Positions 57,364 through 64,000 of a stretch of DNA of 64,000 nucleotides are shown here, in pieces. The position numbers were made by a program, and so were the translations under genes. The DNA comes from Acerihabitans arboris (lineage in GTDB: Bacteria; Pseudomonadota; Gammaproteobacteria; Enterobacterales; Enterobacteriaceae). The notes below the pieces were generated by a model. That model worked only from the letters and a program-made list of their open reading frames with translations, ran no database searches and was not told the DNA's origin. The DNA is taken from the NCBI RefSeq assembly GCF_010131535.1, contig NZ_WUBS01000005.1, positions 62,001 to 126,000 of the forward strand, written 5' to 3'. The stretch's first letter is position 1. Every line of letters begins with the position of its first letter.

Positions 57364-58505
57364 ATGGCAGTTCCTTCACTCGCATGGCACACATAAAACG
57401 TCTCCTTGAGGCCGGTTTCCCGCTGATACTGACTGGCAACCGCCTGACGTACCGCATCCACGCGATCCGTCGGCATCAATGCCACGATGCAACCGCCAAA
57501 ACCACCGCCGGTCATGCGTACGCCGCCCTTATCGCCGATTTCCCGCTTCACGATGTCCACCAGGGCATCGATGGGCGGCACGGTAATTTCGAAGTCGTCG
57601 CGCATCGAGGCGTGGGACTGCGCCATCAGGGTGCCCATCAGGGCCAGATCCCCGGCCGCCAGCGCATCCGCCGCCGCCAGGGTACGGGCGTTTTCCGTCA
57701 GGACATGGCGCACGCGTTTGGCGACAATCGGGTCCAGTTCATGCTCGACGGCGGCAAACTGGCTTAATTCCACGTCCCGCAGCTTATCGGCGGTAAAGAA
57801 CCGCGCGCCGGTTTCGCACTGTTCGCGGCGGGCGTTGTATTCACTGTCCACCAGGCCGCGCTTGACGTTGGAGTTGATAATCACCACCGCCACGTTATCC
57901 GGCATCGGCACCGCGCGCGTGCCCAGCGTCCGGCAATCGATCAGCAGCGCGTGGTTATCCTTGCCCAACGCGGAGATCAACTGATCCATGATGCCGCAGT
58001 TACAGCCGACAAACTGATTTTCCGCTTCCTGGCCGTTCAGCGCCAGGGCGACATTGTCCAGCGTCAGGTGATAAAGCGTTTGTATCGCCTTGCCCACCGC
58101 CACTTCCAACGACGCCGATGAACTCAAACCGGCGCCTTGCGGGACATTGCCGCTCAACACCAGGTCGGCGCCGCCGAAGTGCGGATCGCGCTGCTGCAAA
58201 TGCTTCATCACGCCGCGCACGTAATTAGACCATTGCTGGGTCGGATGTGACAAAATTGGCTCATCCAGTGAAAAAATATCTTGCTCGCCGTCACAATCCA
58301 CCGCAATAATTCTTATTTGCCGATCGTCACGTTTCGCACAGCTCACCACCGTCGCATAGTCAATGGCGCAGGGCAGCACAAAACCATCATTATAGTCGGT
58401 ATGCTCGCCAATCAGGTTGACGCGGCCGGGGGCCTGGACCGTCAGGGCGGCATCGTAGCCAAAAGATTGGCGGAATACCGCTTCAGTCGTGTTTTTTAAG
58501 CTCAT
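57357..58505 (-). CDS. galK: Galactokinase
   Basis: GHMP-family kinase that phosphorylates alpha-D-galactose at C1. It is 382 residues, the same as E. coli GalK. It has the galactokinase signature [19 protein letters not shown], the ATP-binding loop [16 protein letters not shown], and a C-terminal motif [16 protein letters not shown]-like sequence ([15 protein letters not shown]). It overlaps galT by four bases and galM by seven, so the three are translationally coupled. Confidence 0.97.
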   Translation of the reverse strand: MSLKNTTEAVFRQSFGYDAALTVQAPGRVNLIGEHTDYNDGFVLPCAIDYATVVSCAKRDDRQIRIIAVDCDGEQDIFSLDEPILSHPTQQWSNYVRGVMKHLQQRDPHFGGADLVLSGNVPQGAGLSSSASLEVAVGKAIQTLYHLTLDNVALALNGQEAENQFVGCNCGIMDQLISALGKDNHALLIDCRTLGTRAVPMPDNVAVVIINSNVKRGLVDSEYNARREQCETGARFFTADKLRDVELSQFAAVEHELDPIVAKRVRHVLTENARTLAAADALAAGDLALMGTLMAQSHASMRDDFEITVPPIDALVDIVKREIGDKGGVRMTGGGFGGCIVALMPTDRVDAVRQAVASQYQRETGLKETFYVCHASEGTAIC

Positions 58506-59554
58506 AGGGATGCTCCGGATGCCCGAAAATGGATATCGCCGACCGCACGCAGGCGTTCGCTGGCTTGTTCAGCGGTCAGGTCACGCTGGGTTTCCGCCAG
58601 CATTTCGTAACCAACCATGAATTTCCGCACCGTTGCCGAACGCAACAGCGGCGGATAGAAGTGGGCATGCAGCTGCCAGTGGCTATTGTCCTGCTCAAGA
58701 TAGGGCGCGCCGTGCCAGCCCATGGAATAAGGGAATGAGCAGTTGAACAAATTGTCGTAACGGCTGGTCAGCTTTTTGATCGCCAGCGCCAGGTCGGCGC
58801 TTTGCGCGCTGTTCAAATTGTCTAAACGCAATACATGGGTCTTTGGCAGCAGCAGAGTTTCAAACGGCCATGCCGCCCAATAAGGCACCACCGCCAGCCA
58901 GTGTTCGGTTTCCACCACCGTGCGCGCGCCGTCGGCCAGCTCCAGCTTCAGGTAATCCATCAACAGCGGGGAATGCCGCTGCAAGAAGTAGTCGCGCTGC
59001 AGCCGGTCTTCACGCTCTGCCTCGTTGGGCAAAAAGCTATTGGCCCAGATCTGGCCGTGGGGATGGGGATTGGAGCACCCCATGGCCGCGCCCTTGTTTT
59101 CAAATACCTGCACCCAGGGGTAGCGTTGCCCCAGATCGGCGCTTTGCTCCTGCCAGGTCTTGACCACGGCCTCTAACGCCGGCAGCGGCAGTTCGGGCAG
59201 GGTCTTGCTGTGATCGGGCGAAAAGCAGATGACGCGGCTGGTGCCGCGCGCGCTTTCACAGCGCATCAGCGGATTGCGGCTGGCCGGCGCGTCCGGGGTA
59301 TCGGTCATCAGCGCGGCAAAGTCATTGGTAAACACATAGGTGGTGGCGTAATCGGGATTCTTATCGCCCGATACGCGGGTATTGCCCGGGCAGAGAAAAC
59401 AGTCGGGATCGTGTTGAGGCAGCGTTTGTACCGCCGGGGTTTCCTGCTGGCCCTGCCAGGGGCGCTTGGCGCGGTGCGGCGATACCAGCACCCATTGTCC
59501 GCTGAGCGGATTGTAGCGGCGATGGGGATGATCGACGGGGTTGAACTGCTGCAT
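58502..59554 (-). CDS. galT: Galactose-1-phosphate uridylyltransferase
   Basis: Transfers UMP from UDP-glucose to galactose 1-phosphate. It is 350 residues (E. coli 348). The active-site HPH motif with the uridylylated His is in [14 protein letters not shown] near residue 160. Zinc ligands are present in DCFLCPGN and nearby. Enzyme family I, HIT-like. It is the second gene of galETKM, 10 bp from galE. Confidence 0.97.
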   Translation of the reverse strand: MQQFNPVDHPHRRYNPLSGQWVLVSPHRAKRPWQGQQETPAVQTLPQHDPDCFLCPGNTRVSGDKNPDYATTYVFTNDFAALMTDTPDAPASRNPLMRCESARGTSRVICFSPDHSKTLPELPLPALEAVVKTWQEQSADLGQRYPWVQVFENKGAAMGCSNPHPHGQIWANSFLPNEAEREDRLQRDYFLQRHSPLLMDYLKLELADGARTVVETEHWLAVVPYWAAWPFETLLLPKTHVLRLDNLNSAQSADLALAIKKLTSRYDNLFNCSFPYSMGWHGAPYLEQDNSHWQLHAHFYPPLLRSATVRKFMVGYEMLAETQRDLTAEQASERLRAVGDIHFRASGASL

Positions 59555-59564
59555 GCTTTCTCCT

Positions 59565-60581
59565 TTAATCCGGGTAACCGTTCGGGTGGCGCGACTGCCA
59601 ACGCCAGGTATCTTCGGCCATCTCTTCCAATGAACGACTTACCCGCCAGTGCAGGTCGCGGGCGGCTTTTTCCGGCGCCGCCCAATAGGCGGCCAGATCG
59701 CCGTCGCGGCGCGGGGCAAAATGATAAGGCACCGGCTTGCCGGAGGCTTTACCGAAGGCCTTGACCACGTCCAGCACGCTGTGGCCGACCCCGGCGCCAA
59801 GGTTATAAATGTGGGTGCCGGGCCTGTTCCGCAGCGCTTTCAGCGCCGCAACATGGCCATCGGCCAGATCCATTACATGAATATAGTCGCGTACGCCGGT
59901 GCCGTCAGGGGTGGGAAAATCATTGCCAAAGATCGCAAGCGTTGGACGACGTCCCACCGCGACCTGGGCGATAAACGGCATCAGGTTGTTGGGGATGCCC
60001 TGCGGGTCCTCCCCCATATCGCCCGACGGATGGGCGCCCGCCGGGTTAAAATAGCGTAATAACGTCATGTTCCATTCAGGCTCGGCGCGCTGCACATCCT
60101 CCAGGATCTGCTCAACCATCAGCTTGCTGCGTCCATAAGGGCTGGAGGGCCGGCCGGTGGGCAGGCTTTCGTCATAAGGGATGACGGGCCGATCGCCGTA
60201 CACCGTGGCGGATGAACTGAAAATCAGCTGTCTGACGCCGGCCTCGCGCATAGCTTGCACCAGCGCCAGGGTGCCATAGACATTATTATCGTAGTATTCG
60301 ACCGGTTTTTTCACCGATTCGCCCACCGCCTTCAGGCCGGCAAAATGGATAACGGCCTCGATGGCATGCTCGGCAAAAATCCTGGCCAATAACAGCTTGT
60401 CACGGATATCGCCGTGGTAAAACACGGGCTTAACCTGTCCCAGCCGGGTGAGGGTATCCACTACGCTGGCTTTGCTGTTGCTCAGGTTATCCAAAATGAC
60501 CGGATTGAAACCGGCGGCGCCAAGCTGCAGGCAGGTATGGCTACCAATGTAACCGCTACCACCTGTGACCAATATAGACAT
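59565..60581 (-). CDS. galE: UDP-glucose 4-epimerase
   Basis: NAD-dependent short-chain dehydrogenase-type epimerase of the Leloir pathway that also supplies UDP-galactose for surface polysaccharides. It is 338 residues, identical to E. coli GalE. The NAD-binding GGSGYIGSH is at residues 7-15, and the catalytic Ser/Tyr/Lys set is in SSATVYGD and [17 protein letters not shown] lies before the ATG. It is the first gene of the operon, downstream of a GalR-like operator. Confidence 0.97.
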   Translation of the reverse strand: MSILVTGGSGYIGSHTCLQLGAAGFNPVILDNLSNSKASVVDTLTRLGQVKPVFYHGDIRDKLLLARIFAEHAIEAVIHFAGLKAVGESVKKPVEYYDNNVYGTLALVQAMREAGVRQLIFSSSATVYGDRPVIPYDESLPTGRPSSPYGRSKLMVEQILEDVQRAEPEWNMTLLRYFNPAGAHPSGDMGEDPQGIPNNLMPFIAQVAVGRRPTLAIFGNDFPTPDGTGVRDYIHVMDLADGHVAALKALRNRPGTHIYNLGAGVGHSVLDVVKAFGKASGKPVPYHFAPRRDGDLAAYWAAPEKAARDLHWRVSRSLEEMAEDTWRWQSRHPNGYPD

Positions 60582-60917
60582 TTGTGACTCCTGTATTGTT
60601 CCCTAGCATAAATTAGCATGGCTGAAACCTGAAAAAGGTGATCTTGTCGATAAAAAATGAAATCGATTACACTCAATATTAGCGTATTTTTTGCCGCAGC
60701 GCGCCCGGAAAAACCAGGAAAAACGGGTGAGGGCCGGGTAATGGAAAAGATCGGGCGGCAGCAAGAGAGGTAACGTTCTCATGGGGCATCGAGCTTGGGG
60801 GCCTGATAACGGTGCATAAATCGCCGGGCATGGGCGCCAGGAATCACCGCACCGCCGTCGGAAACTACCGCCGTCGGAAACTACCGGCATTACGGAGAGG
60901 GTGACCCTACCCGGCGG
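60582..60917. promoter_or_regulatory. gal operon control region
   Basis: The 336-bp gap between modF and galE carries the gal promoter. On the minus strand, TATGCT (60605-60610) resembles the -10 of the E. coli gal promoter P2. The modF-proximal part is GC-rich and contains a 16-bp tandem duplication (60851-60886). No gene is seen. Confidence 0.5.
60657..60672 (-). promoter_or_regulatory. Candidate GalR/GalS operator
   Basis: On the minus strand the sequence reads GTGTAATCGATTTCAT. It agrees with the GalR consensus GTGKAANCGNTTNCAC at all but the last position. It lies 76 bp before the galE start and 47 bp upstream of the candidate -10, comparable to the external operator in E. coli. Confidence 0.7.
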
Positions 60918-62390
60918 TTAAGCGGTCAGATCATCAAACTGATAACGGTAACGGTCATCCTGCGGTACAAATGTCAACCGGTGCGTAATACAGCGCGGGG
61001 CATCTTCCGCATGGTGGGAAACAAACAGTAGCTGGGTTTCGCCTTCGCCGATCAGTACATCTATCCAGCGGCGCACCAGCTGGCGGTTGAGAGGGTCCAG
61101 TCCCTGCAATGGCTCGTCGAGGATCAACAACGGAGGGTGCTTGACCAGCGCCCGGGCGATAAGCGTCAGGCGCTGCTGTCCCCAGGATAAACTATGGAAA
61201 GGCGCATCCGCCGCCGTCTCCAGGCCAAGCAGTCGCAGCCATTGGCGGGTCAGCAACCGCTGGCGGTCCGATACCGCCTGGTAGACGCCGATGGAGTCGA
61301 AAAATCCGGAAAGTATCACGCTGCGCGCGCTGGCGCTGACCCGATAATCCAGATGCAGGCTGCTGCTGACATAACCAATATGCCGTTTAATATCCCAGAT
61401 GGTTTCACCGCTGCCGCGGCGACGGCCAAACAAGGTGAGATTGTTACTATAGCCCTGCGGCTGATCGCCGGTGATCAGGCTGAGCAGCGTGGATTTGCCG
61501 GCGCCGTTCGGCCCGACGATTTGCCAGTGCTGGCCCGGCAGCACCTCCCAGTCAAGGTGATGCAGGATCGGCCGGTCCTGGTAGGACACCACGCCGTTGC
61601 GCAGGGTGATCAGCGGCCGATCGGCGGGCAGGGTGATTTTTTGTCCGGGAATCTCGGTATCCGGCAGGCTGATGCCGGCAAGGGATTCCGCATGCGCCAG
61701 CTGCGCCACCAGCGCCTCGGCCAGCAGCGTGGCGCTATCGCCGGTGCAGGTTAAGGCGCAGTCCGCCAGGATGCCGACGTTATCGATGTAGTCGGGAATA
61801 TCATCGAACCGGTTAAGCACCAGCACCAGGGTCATGGACAGATCCGCCAGGGCGCGCAGCATATCGCCAAGCTGCGCCCTCGAGGCCACATCCAGTCCGT
61901 CGAAGGGCTCATCCAGGATAAGCAGGTCCGGGCGGGCCATCAACGCCTGGCACAGCAGGGTTTTACGGGTTTCGCCGGTTGACAGGTATTTAAAGCGGCG
62001 GGAAAGCAGATGCGTGATGCCAAACCGTTCGGCAAGCTCCCGGCATAAGTCTTCATCCTCGTTGTCCTGCTGGACGATCTGCGCGGTGGTGCGACCGGTA
62101 TCATCCTCGCCATCGCTCAGCAGGTCGGTATTGCTGCGCCGCCATTCCTGTTCGACCAGTTTTTGCAGTTGTTCCAGCGAGAGCCGCGATATGCGCAGGT
62201 AATCGCTTTGCCGCGTCCCGGACAAGAGCGGCAGCTCACCGGAGAGCGCGCGGGCCAGCGCGGACTTGCCGCTGCCGTTGGCGCCGACAAAGGCCCAACG
62301 CTCGCCGTCGCGCAGTGTTAATTCCCCGACGCTGAGCCGGCGGGTATCGCTAAGACGAAACGATCCTTGCGAAATATGCAATAACGACAT
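60918..62390 (-). CDS. modF: ABC-type ATPase ModF
   Basis: Soluble tandem ABC ATPase of the molybdate locus with no dedicated membrane partner known. It is 490 residues (E. coli 490). The first domain has Walker A GANGSGKSALA near residue 36 and Walker B LLILDEPFDGLD. The second has GPNGAGKSTLLSL near residue 297 and LLILDEPLQGLDPL. The signature in the first domain is YLSTGETRKTLL. Its role in molybdenum handling is not settled. It is downstream of modE across a 76-bp gap. Confidence 0.94.
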   Translation of the reverse strand: MSLLHISQGSFRLSDTRRLSVGELTLRDGERWAFVGANGSGKSALARALSGELPLLSGTRQSDYLRISRLSLEQLQKLVEQEWRRSNTDLLSDGEDDTGRTTAQIVQQDNEDEDLCRELAERFGITHLLSRRFKYLSTGETRKTLLCQALMARPDLLILDEPFDGLDVASRAQLGDMLRALADLSMTLVLVLNRFDDIPDYIDNVGILADCALTCTGDSATLLAEALVAQLAHAESLAGISLPDTEIPGQKITLPADRPLITLRNGVVSYQDRPILHHLDWEVLPGQHWQIVGPNGAGKSTLLSLITGDQPQGYSNNLTLFGRRRGSGETIWDIKRHIGYVSSSLHLDYRVSASARSVILSGFFDSIGVYQAVSDRQRLLTRQWLRLLGLETAADAPFHSLSWGQQRLTLIARALVKHPPLLILDEPLQGLDPLNRQLVRRWIDVLIGEGETQLLFVSHHAEDAPRCITHRLTFVPQDDRYRYQFDDLTA

Positions 62391-62466
62391 TGATTATTCC
62401 TTTATATGCAACTTATGTCGCCAGCATCGATATTTTGCCGACCAAAGTCAATCTGCTTACGCGCTT

Positions 62467-63258
62467 TCAGCACAGCGTGGCGATGATCACCTGGTCGGCG
62501 TTAAAATATGCTGTGATTGGCTGGCCCGGCGACAAATGTTGCTCGGCCACCGCGGCTTTGGACAGGGTGGCGCAGACGATTTCCCCGCCGGTGAGGGTCA
62601 ATAGCGCCTCGTCGTTATCGTCGCCTTGCTGCAAATGGGTCAGGGTGCCGTGCAGGACATTATCGGCGTCGGTGATATCGACGTGGCCCGCGCGTACCGA
62701 AACCCAGGGCGCCTTGATCAGCAGCAGCACTTCCTTGCCCGGCGTCAACAGCAGCCGGTCGGCGCTTTGCTGCGTCAGGGCCACCACCAGGCGCGTCCGT
62801 CCGTCGGCGAGCAGGATCTCCACCTGTTGCTGCACCTGCTGGTGGCTGCGCGTCAGCACGGTACCGAAAAACTGGTTGCGGGCGCTGGTCTGGAGCGAAA
62901 AGCGCGAAATGGCCGCCAGCAGGCTGTCCAGCGGCAGCTGGTCGTCCTGCAATACATCAAACGCCTTTTGCTGGATTTGGCCCAACAGGTCGTAAAGCTG
63001 CAGCAACCGCTCCGCATAGCGGGTAAGGGTGGCGCCGCCGCCGCCTTTGCCGCCGGTGGCCCGTTCCACCAGGGTTTGCTCCGCCAGCTCGTTCATGGCG
63101 CTGATGGCATCCCATGCGCTTTTATAGCTGATGCCCGCCAGTTTCGCTCCCTGGCTGATGGAGCCGGTGTGCTTGATCTGCTTGAGTAAGGCTATCCGCC
63201 GTGGATCGGCAAAAAGGCGTTGCTGGAGTTTCATGGTTAACAGAATTTCGGCCTGCAT
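62467..63258 (-). CDS. modE: Molybdate-responsive regulator ModE
   Basis: Dimeric regulator that binds molybdate and represses molybdate transport genes. It is 263 residues (E. coli 262). The N-terminal winged helix (SISQGAKLAGISYKSAWDAI as recognition region) is followed by the Gly-rich loop ATGGKGGGGATLT. Two TOBE/Mop domains from about residue 125 (SARNQFFGTV, TLTGGEIVCATLSKAAV) hold the oxyanion site. In E. coli its main target modABC lies beyond acrZ. That operon is not seen here. Confidence 0.95.
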   Translation of the reverse strand: MQAEILLTMKLQQRLFADPRRIALLKQIKHTGSISQGAKLAGISYKSAWDAISAMNELAEQTLVERATGGKGGGGATLTRYAERLLQLYDLLGQIQQKAFDVLQDDQLPLDSLLAAISRFSLQTSARNQFFGTVLTRSHQQVQQQVEILLADGRTRLVVALTQQSADRLLLTPGKEVLLLIKAPWVSVRAGHVDITDADNVLHGTLTHLQQGDDNDEALLTLTGGEIVCATLSKAAVAEQHLSPGQPITAYFNADQVIIATLC

Positions 63259-63477
63259 GCCTGTCTGCCCTGTATGAGATTAACGTTGCGCATCGTGCAA
63301 CATGATGATGGAAACAAATTGTCGCCGAAATCAAGGCTAGGGGCAAATAACCGCTACCCTGAATGCGCTTTCTGCGAGGTATAACATAAAAAGCCTAAGC
63401 GGCGGTGCCATAAACTGGTATAAAGAGGGATAAGCATAGCAAAACCGCCGGCGGCAACGGCATGATACGAGGTAAAG
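63259..63477. promoter_or_regulatory. modE-acrZ divergent gap
   Basis: 219 bp with the promoters of modE (minus) and acrZ (plus). No clear ModE dyad (TATATAA half-sites in inverted repeat) was recognised by eye. A GAGGT ribosome site precedes acrZ. Confidence 0.35.
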
Positions 63478-63657
63478 ATGATCGAATTATTGGAAAGCTT
63501 GATAATGGTAGTGCTGATGGTCCCCATCGTGATGGTGATCATCCTCGGGTCGATCTATGGTCTGGGCGGATTATTTAACGTCATCTCGAAAATCGGCAAG
63601 CCAAAACAGCGCCGCGAACAGAAACATGACGGCAAGTCCGGCCTGGACGCAGGCTGA
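63478..63657 (+). CDS. acrZ: AcrB-associated small membrane protein AcrZ
   Basis: Single-helix inner-membrane protein that binds AcrB and alters drug specificity of the AcrAB-TolC pump. The frame encodes 59 residues. The first part, [20 protein letters not shown] then [17 protein letters not shown], closely matches E. coli AcrZ (49 residues), including the bent helix with the internal Pro and the Tyr-Gly-Leu-Gly segment. A basic tail of about ten extra residues is added. GAGGTAA lies before the ATG. The position beside modE, divergent, is the same as in E. coli. Confidence 0.93.
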   Translation: MIELLESLIMVVLMVPIVMVIILGSIYGLGGLFNVISKIGKPKQRREQKHDGKSGLDAG

Positions 63658-63688
63658 TTCATAAGATTGAATTGGCCGATGGCGATAG

Positions 63689-63715
63689 AAAACCTCCGGA
63701 GCGAGGTTTTTTTTT
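63689..63715 (+). terminator. Rho-independent terminator after acrZ
   Basis: An 8-bp stem AAAACCTC/GAGGTTTT with a 6-nt loop runs into nine consecutive Ts. It lies 31 bp after acrZ and ends a one-gene transcript. Confidence 0.88.
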
Positions 63716-63808
63716 GCCTGAGAGCCGCCGCGAAGAATGGTCGCCCGCGTATTTATTACCACGGCAGTAAATATATATATTTTTAATATATACTCGGTTA
63801 GCTCCTTA

Positions 63809-64000
63809 TTACGGGGCCGCCTGCGGTTCTAACCTGGCATGCATCAGCGCGATAAACAGCGCGTATTTTTCACCGTGCTTAAGATAGCGGGTGTCGAGTA
63901 TTTGCTCGAAACGCTGGAAATCGTCAGGCGAAATATGGCCGCCGGCATGCTGTAACGCGGCATAATGCCGCAGGATCCGGTCATCAAGCGCCGATATCTT
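63809..64000 (-). CDS. C-terminal part of an unrecognised protein
   Basis: The reading frame is open from the window edge to TAA at 63809-63811 and encodes the last 63 residues of a protein that begins outside. It is helix-rich and charged (DDRILRHYAALQHAGG, FEQILDTRYLKHGEKYAL) and ends in a short Pro/Ala tail. I do not recognise a family. Codon use looks like that of its neighbours. In E. coli the molybdate transporter modABC lies at this place in the other orientation. Confidence 0.55.
   Translation of the reverse strand, partial: KISALDDRILRHYAALQHAGGHISPDDFQRFEQILDTRYLKHGEKYALFIALMHARLEPQAAP

Overview
The window is a chromosomal segment of a GC-rich member of the Enterobacterales. From the tail of nagE through glnS, fur, fldA, ybfE/ybfF, seqA, pgm, phr, ybgI, pxpBCA, gltA, sdhCDAB, sucABCD, cydABX, tolQRAB-pal-cpoB, tRNA-Lys, nadA, zitB, ybgS, aroG, gpmA, galMKTE, modF, modE and acrZ, the order follows the 15-17 minute region of the Escherichia coli map, with several local losses and insertions. 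I infer a genus outside the Escherichia/Salmonella group, possibly a Sodalis- or Pectobacteriaceae-like lineage. The genus cannot be proven from the sequence alone.

Layout. 1-2.3 kb: end of nagE, then glnS. 2.35-8.4 kb: a complete D-allose/D-allulose operon (alsR-B-A-C-E-K) on the minus strand, sitting where other enterobacteria carry different genes between glnS and fur. 8.9-14.1 kb: fur, fldA, ybfE, ybfF, then seqA-pgm. 14.35-15.8 kb: a His-rich PadR-type regulator (YqjI-like) with a twin operator, a DUF3861 gene and a one-domain EamA protein. 15.9-18.1 kb: kdpE and an N-terminally shortened kdpD, with no kdpFABC. 18.4-21.7 kb: ybgA (DUF523-DUF1722), phr and ybgI. 21.8-26.8 kb: a 5-oxoproline (pyroglutamate) island of pxpB, pxpC, pxpA, a DUF969/DUF979 membrane pair and pcp.

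26.85-28.1 kb holds no convincing gene. It carries two inverted copies of a composite repeat. Each copy has a 37- or 38-bp tandem array, then a chain of hairpins whose variable 12-bp stem differs between copies but stays perfectly paired, then a tail of identical length. A 13-copy heptamer satellite (GGCTAAA) lies between them. This is the most unusual part of the window.

28.2-39.7 kb encodes the oxidative TCA cycle: gltA divergent from sdhCDAB-sucABCD. A TetR-family gene and a long AT-rich leader precede cydAB-cydX-ybgE-ybgC, which runs into tolQRAB-pal-cpoB (cell envelope). Two identical tRNA-Lys(UUU) genes follow, then nadA with a NadR-like operator, convergent zitB, ybgS, aroG, and a minus-strand block of gpmA, galM, galK, galT, galE, modF and modE. 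The divergent small gene acrZ comes next, and the window ends inside an unrecognised gene where E. coli has modABC.

The genes combine central metabolism (citrate synthase, succinate dehydrogenase, 2-oxoglutarate dehydrogenase, succinyl-CoA synthetase, cytochrome bd), sugar use (Leloir pathway, allose, GlcNAc), peptide and oxoproline scavenging, NAD and aromatic amino acid synthesis, and metal handling.
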